A stretch of 64,000 nt of DNA, taken from contig OY781965.2 of the NCBI GenBank assembly GCA_963677395.2, positions 1,984,001 to 2,048,000 on the forward strand. Reading direction: 5' to 3'. The DNA is from G963667975 sp963677395 (GTDB lineage Bacteria; Bacteroidota; Bacteroidia; Bacteroidales; G963667975). Below are positions 53,615-62,563 of the stretch, one piece after another. The notes beneath the pieces are model-generated. The model ran no database searches. It was not told the origin of the DNA and was given only the letters and a program-made list of their open reading frames with translations. Position numbers and translations under genes: made by a program. Position 1 is the first letter of the stretch. Every line of letters begins with the position of its first letter.

Positions 53615-54901
53615 ATGAAAAAAATTAATCGTTTCGGCATATTAACCTTTATGTTTTTAATTGTATTTATGCCGTTTACAGCCAATTCTCAAAATCTTTA
53701 CAGTCCTGACACTGTACGTACATTCAAACTCTATTTTTTTGATAAAAAGTGGGACAAGAAACTGGATGAATATAAAAAACAGAACAGTGATAAAAGGGTG
53801 TTAGCCAGGCTTGTGGTGGATGGCGTAGTATATGACAGTGTAGGTGTGAAATATAAAGGGAATTCATCATACAATGAGCAGTATTTGAAAAATCCGTTCA
53901 ATATCAGGGTTGATTATATAAAGAAGAAACAAAACGTAATGGGTTACAGCGAGCTGAAACTTTCAAACCTGTTTCGCGATCCAAGCGGAATACGGGAAGT
54001 GCTTGCATACAATCTTATTGGAGAATTTCTTCCAACACCCAAGGCAGGCTTTGTTGAATTGTATATCAATGATTCGCTCAAGGGACTATATGCAAATACA
54101 GAAGATATTGACAAAGCTTTTGCCCGAAAATATTATCCTTATAAAGATGGAGCTTTCTTTAAATGTGAAATGTCCGGACATCAAATGCCTAAGGGGTGTA
54201 AAATTGCGGTTGCAGATGGATTAACATTAGGTTTTACGCTCGATTCTGTTTGCTATTCCAATAATTATGAGTTGAAAAGTAAGTATGGCTGGAAAAAAAT
54301 GCTAAACCTGATGCAGGTAATCTGGTATCACAACGATTCGAAAAGTACGTATTACAACACTGTGGATAAATACCTGGATGTAGATAAAACCATGTTTATG
54401 CTGGCTTTTGACAATCTGTTTGTAAACCTGGATAGCTATATCTGGTCAGGACGGAACTATTACATGATTGAAGATACAAATGGGGTTTTTCATCCGGTAA
54501 TCTGGGATTTAAACATGTGTTTCGGAGGGTTCAGCCATTTTTACAAACCCGATCTGCTTCCAACATTTCCAATCTTTATGGGTGAGGATAATATTTATCG
54601 ACCGCTAATTTCTAAATTATTGAAGGTGCCTCAATATCGAACACTTTACCTTGAGCACTATAAGCAACTTGTGAAAGAGATAGTTTTAAGCGGGAAACTG
54701 AAGTTACTGGCCGAAAAACTGCATACTCAGGTTGCTCCTTATATTCTGCGCGATCCTTGGTTTTACTATTCAGATGATGATTTCAGACAATCATTGAATG
54801 CTGTCTGTAAAAAAGATATACCGGGCATTTTACAATTGATGGATCAGCGAATAGAGTATCTGAAAACATGTCCTGAATTGAAAGATGTGTTCGTAAAATA
54901 G
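53615..54901 (+). CDS. CotH-kinase family protein, exported
   Basis: 428 residues with a signal peptide (about 1-26, ending ANSQ). The CotH fold is recognisable from VGVKYKGNSSYNEQYLKNPFNIRVD, YSELKLSNLFRDPSGIREVLAYNLI, VELYINDSLKGLYANTEDIDKAF and, later, VIWDLNMCFGGFS, whose Asp should bind metal/ATP. CotH proteins are atypical secreted kinases first known from spore coats and are frequent in Bacteroidota surface systems. No T9SS tail is present. It stands alone; the target is unknown. Confidence 0.85.
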   Translation: MKKINRFGILTFMFLIVFMPFTANSQNLYSPDTVRTFKLYFFDKKWDKKLDEYKKQNSDKRVLARLVVDGVVYDSVGVKYKGNSSYNEQYLKNPFNIRVDYIKKKQNVMGYSELKLSNLFRDPSGIREVLAYNLIGEFLPTPKAGFVELYINDSLKGLYANTEDIDKAFARKYYPYKDGAFFKCEMSGHQMPKGCKIAVADGLTLGFTLDSVCYSNNYELKSKYGWKKMLNLMQVIWYHNDSKSTYYNTVDKYLDVDKTMFMLAFDNLFVNLDSYIWSGRNYYMIEDTNGVFHPVIWDLNMCFGGFSHFYKPDLLPTFPIFMGEDNIYRPLISKLLKVPQYRTLYLEHYKQLVKEIVLSGKLKLLAEKLHTQVAPYILRDPWFYYSDDDFRQSLNAVCKKDIPGILQLMDQRIEYLKTCPELKDVFVK

Positions 54902-55542
54902 AGTAATCTGTTTTCTACATGATTTGAAATTAAATGATGCAGAGAGAAGAGTTGTTGTGAGAATGAAAGTTGCAATCTCCTTATATTCTTTCAGATCAGA
55001 ATTATGCAAGGATTATGCAGCTGAAATCCTCAAGTAATATGATGGTTTTAATCCGGCTTATTCGGATTGTAACTTTTTATGCGATTTGAATGAGTTGGAT
55101 TTTGGTTTTGTTGTTTTTGAAAATTTACGTAGTTTAATAGAATTGTGAGTTTGATTTATTTATCTGTTTTTTAGTTTGTTAAATGATGAATGTGATTGAA
55201 TTATTTTTAAGGGATGCTTTCTTTGTATATAGAAATTGCTTACGTTGTCTTGTGCTGGAATAAAAAAGGGGTTAAGTGCTTAATTTGTTGATAATGAATT
55301 ATTATATATTCTTTTTTGACGGATGTAAATGCATCCTGTTTTATTATAATAAAGTATTTGGATGAGTTAGATTGATTTGTTTTTATTGATGCAGGTGATT
55401 CTGTGTTGTAAAAATGTATTAATCGGGTTAGATTAACTTAAAATAAAGTGTGTGATTTGTTGCTGAAGAGCGAAAGGAAGCGTATCTTTGCAACCCTTTT
55501 AATTTTTGGGATTAATTCATCTTTAAATTGCTTTCTTCGTAA
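54902..55542. other. Long AT-rich intergenic region
   Basis: No gene or repeat seen. The only signal is the promoter at 55460-55490 at its right end. Confidence 0.5.
55460..55490 (+). promoter_or_regulatory. Bacteroidota-type promoter for the arginine decarboxylase gene
   Basis: TTG at 55460-55462, a 20-base spacer and TATCTTTG at 55483-55490, 52 bases before the ATG. Confidence 0.65.
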
Positions 55543-56934
55543 ATGAAAAACAAGTACATCGATCTTATCGAGCAGACCTTTGAGTTTCCTCAGGATGAAT
55601 TCAAAGTTGAAGATAATGAATTGTATTTTCATGATGTGCCTTTGATGGACATCATCAAACAGTATGGCACTCCTTTGAAAATTACGTATTTGCCTAAAAT
55701 CAGCCAACAGATTCAACGCGGTAAGCGCTTGTTTAATGTGGCAATGGCAAAGGTTGATTACCAAGGAGATTACTATTATTGCTATTGCACGAAAAGTTCT
55801 CATTTTTCATTTGTACTTGAAGAAGCATTACAGAATGATATTCACATAGAAACTTCTTCAGCCTTTGATATTAATCTGATCAACGAACTTCATGAACAAG
55901 GTAAGATAGGGAAGGATCGCTTTATTATTTGTAATGGATTTAAACGTCCGATGTATATCGAAAATATTGCAGATCTTATTAACCGTGGTTTCGCAAATAC
56001 GATTCCGGTTGTTGACAATAAAGAAGAAGTTGACTTACTTGAATCGAAGATAAATTCCAAATGTAAAGTAGGCATTCGTATTGCATCGGAAGAAGAACCT
56101 CAATTTGAATTTTATACTTCACGTTTAGGTATTCGCTATAATGATATCCTGACATTCTATCAAGAGCGGATCAAAAATAATCCGAAGTTTGAGTTAAAGA
56201 TGCTTCACTTCTTTATTAATACCGGAATCAAAGACACTGCGTATTATTGGAATGAGCTTTCAAAGTGTGTGAATGTTTATTGCGATCTTAAAAAAGAATG
56301 TCCAGAGCTTGAGTATTTGAATATTGGAGGAGGTTTCCCGATCAAAAATAATCTGGGTGCTGCATACGATTACGAGTATATGGCCGAAGAGATTATTGCA
56401 CAAATTAAGAATATCTGTAACCAGCGTGGTGTTATAGAGCCTCATGTTTTTACTGAATTTGGAACATTTACTGTTGGCGAAAGTGGTGCTACACTTTATT
56501 CCATCATCAACCAAAAACAACAAAATGATCGTGAGTTGTGGTATATGATTGATAGTTCGTTTATGACTACATTGCCCGATACCTGGGCTATCAATCAACG
56601 CTATATCTTACTTTCGATCAATAACTGGGATCAGGAATATCAACGGGTTTTCCTTGGAGGATTAACCTGCGACAGTCAGGATTTTTACAATGCCGAGGCA
56701 CATTCAAATGCCGTTTTCTTACCCAAGTACAATAATGATGAAGTTCAGTATATCGGATTTTTTCATACCGGAGCGTATCAGGAATCGTTGGGTGGATATG
56801 GAGGCATTCAGCACTGTTTAACACCAGCACCCAAGCATATTATCATCGATATTGATGAAGAAGGTGAATACTTTACCAAACTATTTGCGAAAGAACAAAG
56901 TCATAAATCGATGCTGAAGATATTAGGATATTAA
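55543..56934 (+). CDS. Arginine decarboxylase, alanine-racemase-fold (type III) PLP enzyme
   Basis: 463 residues. After a short N-terminal extension, the PLP-barrel domain starts near residue 45 (YGTPLKITYLPKI) and has the cofactor Lys in YYCYCTKSSHF. Other motifs are IHIETSSAFDINLI, LEYLNIGGGFP and the late VFLGGLTCDSQDFYNAE, where the Cys-Asp pair binds the substrate amino group. It belongs to the short Bacteroidota arginine decarboxylase branch, smaller than E. coli SpeA (658). It should make agmatine, the first step of one polyamine route. No agmatinase-type partner is adjacent, so it is monocistronic here. Confidence 0.85.
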   Translation: MKNKYIDLIEQTFEFPQDEFKVEDNELYFHDVPLMDIIKQYGTPLKITYLPKISQQIQRGKRLFNVAMAKVDYQGDYYYCYCTKSSHFSFVLEEALQNDIHIETSSAFDINLINELHEQGKIGKDRFIICNGFKRPMYIENIADLINRGFANTIPVVDNKEEVDLLESKINSKCKVGIRIASEEEPQFEFYTSRLGIRYNDILTFYQERIKNNPKFELKMLHFFINTGIKDTAYYWNELSKCVNVYCDLKKECPELEYLNIGGGFPIKNNLGAAYDYEYMAEEIIAQIKNICNQRGVIEPHVFTEFGTFTVGESGATLYSIINQKQQNDRELWYMIDSSFMTTLPDTWAINQRYILLSINNWDQEYQRVFLGGLTCDSQDFYNAEAHSNAVFLPKYNNDEVQYIGFFHTGAYQESLGGYGGIQHCLTPAPKHIIIDIDEEGEYFTKLFAKEQSHKSMLKILGY

Positions 56935-57082
56935 GCATATTTCAGATAAAGAAAATAAATTATTAAAAAATCTTTTTAGTCTTTCAGCATCGGGCAATAT
57001 AGCCCTCAGGAAAATGATACTTTAAAAAGTTATTATATAAGAGATAGTTGCAGATAAGCATGATTTAGTTTCGAAAAGTGTG

Positions 57083-57553
57083 TTATGAATGATAAGCTTC
57101 TTCGAGTGCTTTAATATTCATCTTTTTCATCTGTAGCATAGCTTGTATTACATTGGATGATTTTATCGGGTCAGGATCGTTAATCATATTTTCTAATCCG
57201 GAAGGAATAATTTGCCAGGAAACTCCAAATTTATCTTTTAGCCACCCGCCCATTTGTTCTTCTCCGTCTTTAGAAAGCTTTTCCCATAAGAAGTTAATTT
57301 CTTCCTGTGTTTCACAGTTTACAAACAGCGAAATTCCTTCACTGAAATGGAAATGATGGCCTCCATTCAACAAAGTAAATTCTTGTCCTTCAATTTCAAT
57401 TACAGCACTCATCAGTAATCCTTCAGGCAGTGGTGCATTTTTCCCCCAGCGGCTCGAACGAATAAGTTTCGAGTTTTTAAAGATTGACAAATAGAGATTC
57501 ATCGCCTCTTCAGCCTGATTGTTGTATGTTAAATAGGTCGTGATTTTTTGCAT
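57083..57553 (-). CDS. VOC (glyoxalase-fold) protein, PhnB-like
   Basis: 156 residues from ATG 57553 (a TTG 6 bases earlier is less likely). The pattern TYLTYNNQAEEAMNLYLSIF, then LMSAVIEIEGQEFTLLNGGHHFHFSEGISLFVNCETQEEINFLWEKLSKDG and FGVSWQIIPSGL is typical of the PhnB/3-demethylubiquinone-type VOC family. Metal-binding His and Glu residues are partly visible. Function in this family is usually unknown. On the minus strand with the small membrane protein gene upstream. Confidence 0.85.
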   Translation of the reverse strand: MQKITTYLTYNNQAEEAMNLYLSIFKNSKLIRSSRWGKNAPLPEGLLMSAVIEIEGQEFTLLNGGHHFHFSEGISLFVNCETQEEINFLWEKLSKDGEEQMGGWLKDKFGVSWQIIPSGLENMINDPDPIKSSNVIQAMLQMKKMNIKALEEAYHS

Positions 57554-57585
57554 TCTCAATTAAACTATGATTGATTGATTGCAGA

Positions 57586-57945
57586 TTATGCCTTTTTCGA
57601 TCTTTGAAAAGCTTTCATGATCAGGAGAACAATACTTAAAATCCAGCCAACAGGGTAGGGAAGAATCGCTAATCCCAACCATGCTGAATTTCCGGAATCA
57701 CCTCCAATTCCGCCCATGGCTGAAATCGTAAACAAAGCACTTACTCCAATGCTAATCAATATAAATGATAAGAAAAACAGTTTCCAGTATTTATCGTTCC
57801 TGTAATGAGAGCTAATAACCAATAATATACTTGCAAAGGCAATGACTATCGAGCCTTCCATTGCATCGATAGCTCCCAGTAGTAGTGCAACAATTCCAAT
57901 GATGTAAAGCGTTTTTAACAGCCTGTTTTTTTGTTTCAAATTCAT
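57586..57945 (-). CDS. Small four-helix membrane protein, unknown
   Basis: 119 residues with four hydrophobic segments (about 11-27, 29-45, 54-73 and 88-109) and a basic C-terminal end (FQRSKKA). No motif that I recognise. It lies 32 bases upstream of the VOC gene on the same strand and could be co-transcribed with it. Confidence 0.6.
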   Translation of the reverse strand: MNLKQKNRLLKTLYIIGIVALLLGAIDAMEGSIVIAFASILLVISSHYRNDKYWKLFFLSFILISIGVSALFTISAMGGIGGDSGNSAWLGLAILPYPVGWILSIVLLIMKAFQRSKKA

Positions 57946-58059
57946 TGTTGTTTATTTTACATTATCAATGCGAAGATACAATATAACCAGCCTGTTATAT
58001 AAATGTTCAGTTTGAAATATTCAGTGATATTCCAAATTGATTGAGCGTTTTTTGCGTTG

Positions 58060-58680
58060 CTATTTCTTTCGAAAGCAGCAAAAAATAAAATTCTGAACGG
58101 TATCGAAAGGTGTATGATGATCGGAATATTCGCAGCTTATTAGTTTAAAATCAGGATAAAATAGCTTTGTTATGCTTTCTTCGGAATATTGCCGTATCTC
58201 AATCCCACTGCACTTTTTGGGACCGTTTACAGAGAATGTTCCCATTACCACTATTCCTTTTGGTGCAATACATTTTTTCAGGTTTTCAATATAATGGGTT
58301 ACTTCCTGATCGGTGGTGAGAAAGTGAAAGGCGGCTCTGTCGTGCCAGAAATCGTAGATTTTGGGGGAAACGAAATTTCCGGCATCCGCTTCTATCCAGG
58401 TAATACTTCCGGCATTATTTCCTAATCGTTGTTTTGCACGTTCAAGTGCTGAAACCGAAATATCCGCCACACTGATGTTCTGATACCCTTCGTTCAGTAA
58501 ACAGTCGGCTAAAAAACTGTCGCCACCTCCCATATCCATAATTTGCGCACTATGGGGTATTTGAAGCTGATGTATATGGTTCAAAGAGGTTTCCGGAATT
58601 TGCTGATACCAGCTAACTTCTGTCAATTGCTTATGTTGATAGATGTTTTCCCAGTGTTGCTTACGATTGAATGTTTCCAT
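58060..58680 (-). CDS. Class I SAM-dependent methyltransferase
   Basis: 206 residues from ATG 58680; an earlier start at 58734 would overlap the upstream gene by 40 bases and is not favoured. The opening HWENIYQHKQLTEVSWYQQIPETS is typical of a family of small-molecule methyltransferases. Motif I is IMDMGGGDSFLADCLL, motif II ISVADISVSALERAKQRL, and motif IV WHDRAAFHFL. It methylates an unidentified small substrate. It lies 14 bases after the upstream outer-membrane-like gene. Confidence 0.85.
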   Translation of the reverse strand: METFNRKQHWENIYQHKQLTEVSWYQQIPETSLNHIHQLQIPHSAQIMDMGGGDSFLADCLLNEGYQNISVADISVSALERAKQRLGNNAGSITWIEADAGNFVSPKIYDFWHDRAAFHFLTTDQEVTHYIENLKKCIAPKGIVVMGTFSVNGPKKCSGIEIRQYSEESITKLFYPDFKLISCEYSDHHTPFDTVQNFIFCCFRKK

Positions 58681-58694
58681 ATGTTTTTTAAGTA

Positions 58695-59237
58695 TTAGTT
58701 CTTTTGACTGAACATAAGATTTGTGATTCCACATGAAATATTAAAACCGTAAATATTTTGAAAATCAAAGGAATTATATCTTTTCTCCCAGTATAATCCA
58801 AGTGAAAATCTTCTCCAAAATCCTTTTTTAAATACTATTGTCATCGGTACGTCACTTCTTATCCGAAGAAGATTTTTTTTCTGAGAATATGCATAGCCAT
58901 ATTGAAATTGTAACAATGATCCTAAACCAATTCCAATGTATCCTTTTTTACCGTAAGATTTATTGTTTACAAACCCTCCGTTGATAAATGTAATTATGAA
59001 ATCTGTATCGAGGCTATGAAGTGAAGCTCCACTTTTGCTATCTATTCCATAATTATAACCCACAATACCATTTACAGCAAATGGCATTATAATGTCTTTT
59101 CTTTGAGCAAAACATTTGTTTATTGAAATTAAGAAAGAGAGTAGTACTAAACTTGTTCTTATGATTACAGTCAATTTTGCTTTAGATAATATGTTTTTTT
59201 TAGTAATTTCTATACTTGTTGTGATCGGATATTTCAT
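58695..59237 (-). CDS. Outer-membrane beta-barrel-like protein, unknown
   Basis: 180 residues. An N-terminal extension of about 25 residues precedes a hydrophobic stretch and cleavage-like CFAQ at about 45, so the real start may be further downstream. The body shows alternating strands (FAVNGIVGYNYGIDS, YIGIGLGSLLQFQYGYAY, FSLGLYWEKRYNS, GFNISCGITNLMF). No motif recognised. Likely co-transcribed with the methyltransferase gene. Confidence 0.55.
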   Translation of the reverse strand: MKYPITTSIEITKKNILSKAKLTVIIRTSLVLLSFLISINKCFAQRKDIIMPFAVNGIVGYNYGIDSKSGASLHSLDTDFIITFINGGFVNNKSYGKKGYIGIGLGSLLQFQYGYAYSQKKNLLRIRSDVPMTIVFKKGFWRRFSLGLYWEKRYNSFDFQNIYGFNISCGITNLMFSQKN

Positions 59238-59309
59238 TAATACTCTGGGAATTCATGATACATGTATTGTTTACAAATGTTAAAGATGAATTTAAAATAT
59301 GTAAATCAT

Positions 59310-60095
59310 TTATTTGATGGTAAAACTTTGGAGGGTAATTGTTTCGGAAAAACTGCCATAATATATAATATCGCCATTTTCATTGGTAAATGCAATCCGG
59401 TCAATTGCTGTTTGCTTTTTTACAAGACCGTTTGATGAATACCATTCTGTGGTTTTTGTTCCATCATAATCAGGATGATTGTTGTAACTCCAATCAATTT
59501 TAAAGCATTCCATAGTGTGTCCTGCAATATTGATTGTTTCTGCTGCGATTACCGTTTTTGTGATTTTAGGAGTGTATATCGTTAAAGGAAATCTGCATAC
59601 CCAGGTTGAGTTTAGAAAAAGTGGTAATTTTAACTCTAAGAGTGCTTGTTTTTCAAGGAAAATATCTTTAGCTGACGACGATAAATTGTTTTTAAGGCTC
59701 GGAATATAGTATCCGCTTATTTTTTTTGGGTTGTTATTGAGTGAGATATATTGGTTTCCATGATATTTTAATCCTTCCTGATCCAGTGATTTATATTCGT
59801 AAGTAATTGAGTTTGCATAGTTATCATAGGTTTTGAAAACTTTTACATGCAGGGTGTCGTTAAGTATCGTGTCTTTTTCAATCTGTACATTTAAGAGCAT
59901 ATCTATTGTATCTCTATCAACAATTATATTGGAAGTGTCTGATGCATATTTCTCGATAATTATTTGCCGGGTATAATTCCATTCCGAACCAACGTTCATG
60001 GGATAGCTATTGACAACCGGATTATGAGTTTCGTTATCTTTACTACACCCTGATAATGTAATAAGTGAAATTGCAAGCAATATGTATAATTTCAT
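59310..60095 (-). CDS. Lipoprotein, unknown function
   Basis: 261 residues with lipobox LSGC (Cys at about 17). The mature part begins with a Ser/Asn linker and YPMNVGSEWNYTRQI, a pattern frequent in Bacteroidota lipoproteins with a beta-rich domain. It contains AGHTMECFKIDWSYNN and TKTTEWYSSNGLVKKQTAID, the latter resembling a repeated beta strand fold. No catalytic motif. Just upstream of it lies the 41-bp repeat array. Confidence 0.65.
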   Translation of the reverse strand: MKLYILLAISLITLSGCSKDNETHNPVVNSYPMNVGSEWNYTRQIIIEKYASDTSNIIVDRDTIDMLLNVQIEKDTILNDTLHVKVFKTYDNYANSITYEYKSLDQEGLKYHGNQYISLNNNPKKISGYYIPSLKNNLSSSAKDIFLEKQALLELKLPLFLNSTWVCRFPLTIYTPKITKTVIAAETINIAGHTMECFKIDWSYNNHPDYDGTKTTEWYSSNGLVKKQTAIDRIAFTNENGDIIYYGSFSETITLQSFTIK

Positions 60096-60280
60096 GATTT
60101 ATAGATGTATTTGTGCGTAAAAAAAGATGCTGTATTCAAATGAAGCAATTTATTTTTATAGGTAAATTCTTTCTGAAACTGCAAAACAAAGTTATAAAAA
60201 AATATCACTAATTCCGAATAGAATGAAAAATAGAAAAGATAAGCCGGAAACAGTATCACACACACTTTTCTACACAGTCT
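60096..60280. other. AT-rich region between lipoprotein gene and repeat array
   Basis: No gene. It should contain the promoter of the lipoprotein gene at 59310-60095, but no clean TAnnTTTG was found. Confidence 0.3.
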
Positions 60281-60910
60281 CATGAAAAAACGTTTTACGG
60301 GGTGTTTTGAAATGCAAAACGTATAAAAAAACGTTTTACGGGGTATTTTGAAATGTAAAACGTATAAAAAAACGTTTTACGGAGTGTTTTGAAATGCAAA
60401 ACGTATAAAATGACATCAAACGGGTCATTTTGAAATACAAAACATATAAAATGACGTCAAACGGGTCGTTTTGAAATTCAAAACATATAAAATGACATCA
60501 AACGGGTCGTTTTGAAATACAAAACATATAAAATGACATCAAACGGGTCATTTTGAAATGCAAAACATATAAAATGACATCAAACGGGTCGTTTTGAAAT
60601 GCAAAACATATAAAATGACATCAAACGGGTCGTTTTGAAATTCAAAACATATAAAATGACGTCAAACGAGTCATTTTGAAATTCAAAACATATAAAATGA
60701 CGTCAAACGGGTCGTTTTGAAATTCAAAACATATAAAATGACATCAAACGGGTCGTTTTGAAATACAAAACATATAAAATGACGTCAAACGAGTCATTTT
60801 GAAATTCAAAACATATAAAATGACGTCAAACGGGTCGTTTTGAAATTCAAAACATATAAAATGACGTCAAACGGGTCATATTGAAATGCAAAACATATAA
60901 AATGACGTTT
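60281..60910. repeat. 41-bp tandem repeat array, about 15 units
   Basis: Units recur every 41 bases from about 60285 to 60899. The first three are type A (core AAACGTTTTACGGGGT). The next twelve are type B (core AAAATGACATCAAACGGG or AAAATGACGTCAAACGGG). All share TTTTGAAAT and a following CAAAAC, forming the hairpin GTTTTGnnnnnCAAAAC. In type B, AAAATGAC pairs with GTCATTTT or, with G-U, GTCGTTTT. There are no variable spacers, so this is a minisatellite, not a CRISPR array. Confidence 0.9.
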
Positions 60911-60915
60911 TAGCT

Positions 60916-61719
60916 TCAATCGGAATAATCACTATTTGCATATACTAACTTTATATCATTTTTATTTATTTGGTGTATTGTGAATAACACTTGCCCACAA
61001 CCGCAACAAAATGATAGTCCGAACAAATAAACATCACCATCTATAGTATATACCCTGTATTTTTCATTTGAGCAGGGCCCTAAAACAGAGATTAAGCTAT
61101 TATTTTCGAATAGAATAAACCGTGGTCCAAATTCATTTTCTTTTGAAAATGAGATGAAGTAAAAACTAAAGGTTTTCGTTACATATTTTTCTATGAGCGA
61201 TTTTTCATTCAGGTAATTAGGATCAATAGCATCAAAATTTTTGAATAACTCACTCATATTAATAGTTTTAATGATAGAATCGATTTTTAGTTGGATACTT
61301 TCATTTTTTATACTTTTACTATGTAATTCTTTCAGGTTACTATGTTTTTTTAAAATGGCAAAAGCAATTTTAGGGTATTTTTCTTCATGCCAAAATTTTG
61401 TGTTAAGATTGGTTAATACATTTTGCTCAAATGCACCTAGTGGTGAAATCCTGTAAGATTTTGTTTTTGCCTCAAAAATTCGATTGTGATCAATATCCAA
61501 TAATGTGATATTCTGGTTTAATTCAAATTTGCCCCAGAGACTTAATGTGTCATTTGAGAAAAATGTTAGGGCATAATCATCATTTTGAATACCAAATGAA
61601 TCAATTTCTACATTGTAGTTTTCAATAGAAATTTTACTATTAGTTTTTGGTGTAACAAAATTTTTCTGGCAAGAAAAGTTAATCAGTGAAATAATTATAA
61701 CGAAACAAATTTTCTTCAT
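60916..61719 (-). CDS. Lipoprotein, unknown function
   Basis: 267 residues with lipobox NFSC (Cys at about 17). The body has no domain that I recognise; it contains a late Cys-rich SFCCGCGQVLF segment followed by TIHQINKNDIKLVY. Its stop lies only 5 bases from the end of the 41-bp repeat array, which would be transcribed as its 3' tail unless terminated. Confidence 0.6.
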   Translation of the reverse strand: MKKICFVIIISLINFSCQKNFVTPKTNSKISIENYNVEIDSFGIQNDDYALTFFSNDTLSLWGKFELNQNITLLDIDHNRIFEAKTKSYRISPLGAFEQNVLTNLNTKFWHEEKYPKIAFAILKKHSNLKELHSKSIKNESIQLKIDSIIKTINMSELFKNFDAIDPNYLNEKSLIEKYVTKTFSFYFISFSKENEFGPRFILFENNSLISVLGPCSNEKYRVYTIDGDVYLFGLSFCCGCGQVLFTIHQINKNDIKLVYANSDYSD

Positions 61720-62063
61720 TTTTTTATTCTTTATAATTTTTTGCTGCTACAATACTCCAAATGCTTACAGAATTATCAATTTTTTCTAAAATCTATTCCT
61801 TTCAGCTTGTGAATAAAATATTAGCTTGACTGTGAATTGTAAACAGATCCTTGGTAAACTTGAATAGAGCATATTATACTGAAAGATTTTATACGATTTT
61901 GATGACCGTTAGTTAATTACAAATATATTGTAATAATGTTAAACGAAGTTATTTTAAATACAAAGTGTTTTACAGGTCGATTTGAATTCAGCTTTTCCGC
62001 TTATAATTACTTATATTTAGGTTTTTACAAGTGAAACGAATGGCATTTTGTTTTTGCCAGATA
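61720..62063. other. Intergenic region, nothing recognised
   Basis: AT-rich DNA between the lipoprotein start and the DUF4180 gene end. No hairpin with a T run, repeat or gene seen. Confidence 0.4.
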
Positions 62064-62426
62064 TCATTTATATGATAACACTTTAATTGCTTCTGATTTA
62101 GAAGCAACAAAGTTTATTTGTTTGCCTTTGTTGCTTTCGTAGATAAAGTCATGAATACTTTTCCGGGTGTATTTTGCGAAATCGCCTACAATAGCAAGCC
62201 GAACACGGTAATTAGAGAATTTTTGGAGGATTTCTCCGGCTATGCCATTCTTCAGGTCGAAGAAATCAGGTGTGATGTTGGTTTCGTGAATTATTATTTT
62301 GTCGAAGTCCTGATAGTATAGATTTCCCAATAAATTCAATCCGTCATCCACAGAGTTGATAATAATTTTGTCTGAGGTTATTTCAGCAATTTTAGTGCCT
62401 TCTATGTTATGTGTTTCAATTTTCAT
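62064..62426 (-). CDS. DUF4180 protein
   Basis: 120 residues, cytoplasmic. The pattern DDGLNLLGNLYYQDFDKIIIHETNITPDFFDLKNGIAGEILQK (from about 27), then RVRLAIVGDFAKYTRKSIHDFI and NKGKQINFVASKSEAI matches DUF4180, a small alpha/beta family of unknown function often beside regulators. It is monocistronic here, with an intergenic hairpin upstream. Confidence 0.85.
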   Translation of the reverse strand: MKIETHNIEGTKIAEITSDKIIINSVDDGLNLLGNLYYQDFDKIIIHETNITPDFFDLKNGIAGEILQKFSNYRVRLAIVGDFAKYTRKSIHDFIYESNKGKQINFVASKSEAIKVLSYK

Positions 62427-62517
62427 ATTATGTTCATCTCTTTAATAATGACAGCCTCACTCGTCGAATCCCAGAAGGTAATTTTAAAAATACGAAATTA
62501 AGATTAAAGGTTTAAGA

Positions 62518-62548
62518 ATGTAGATCAGAATATGTTTCTGATCTACAT
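62518..62548 (-). terminator. Hairpin terminator candidate after the transglutaminase-like gene
   Basis: ATGTAGATCAGAA pairs perfectly with TTCTGATCTACAT around a 5-base loop, just past the stop codon of the minus-strand gene. The T tract after it is weak. Confidence 0.6.
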
Positions 62549-62563
62549 TACCGGGAGCTGTGA

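Noticed and set aside
58681..58734. Longer start for the methyltransferase
   Set aside because: It overlaps the upstream gene by 40 bases, while ATG 58680 directly precedes the conserved N-terminus.
60092..60283. Small minus-strand ORF upstream of the lipoprotein gene
   Set aside because: It is low-complexity, lies in the promoter region of the next gene and has no recognisable motif.
60281..60910. Regular repeats suggesting a CRISPR array
   Set aside because: The units abut directly and are similar over all 41 bases; there are no unique spacers and no cas genes in the window.
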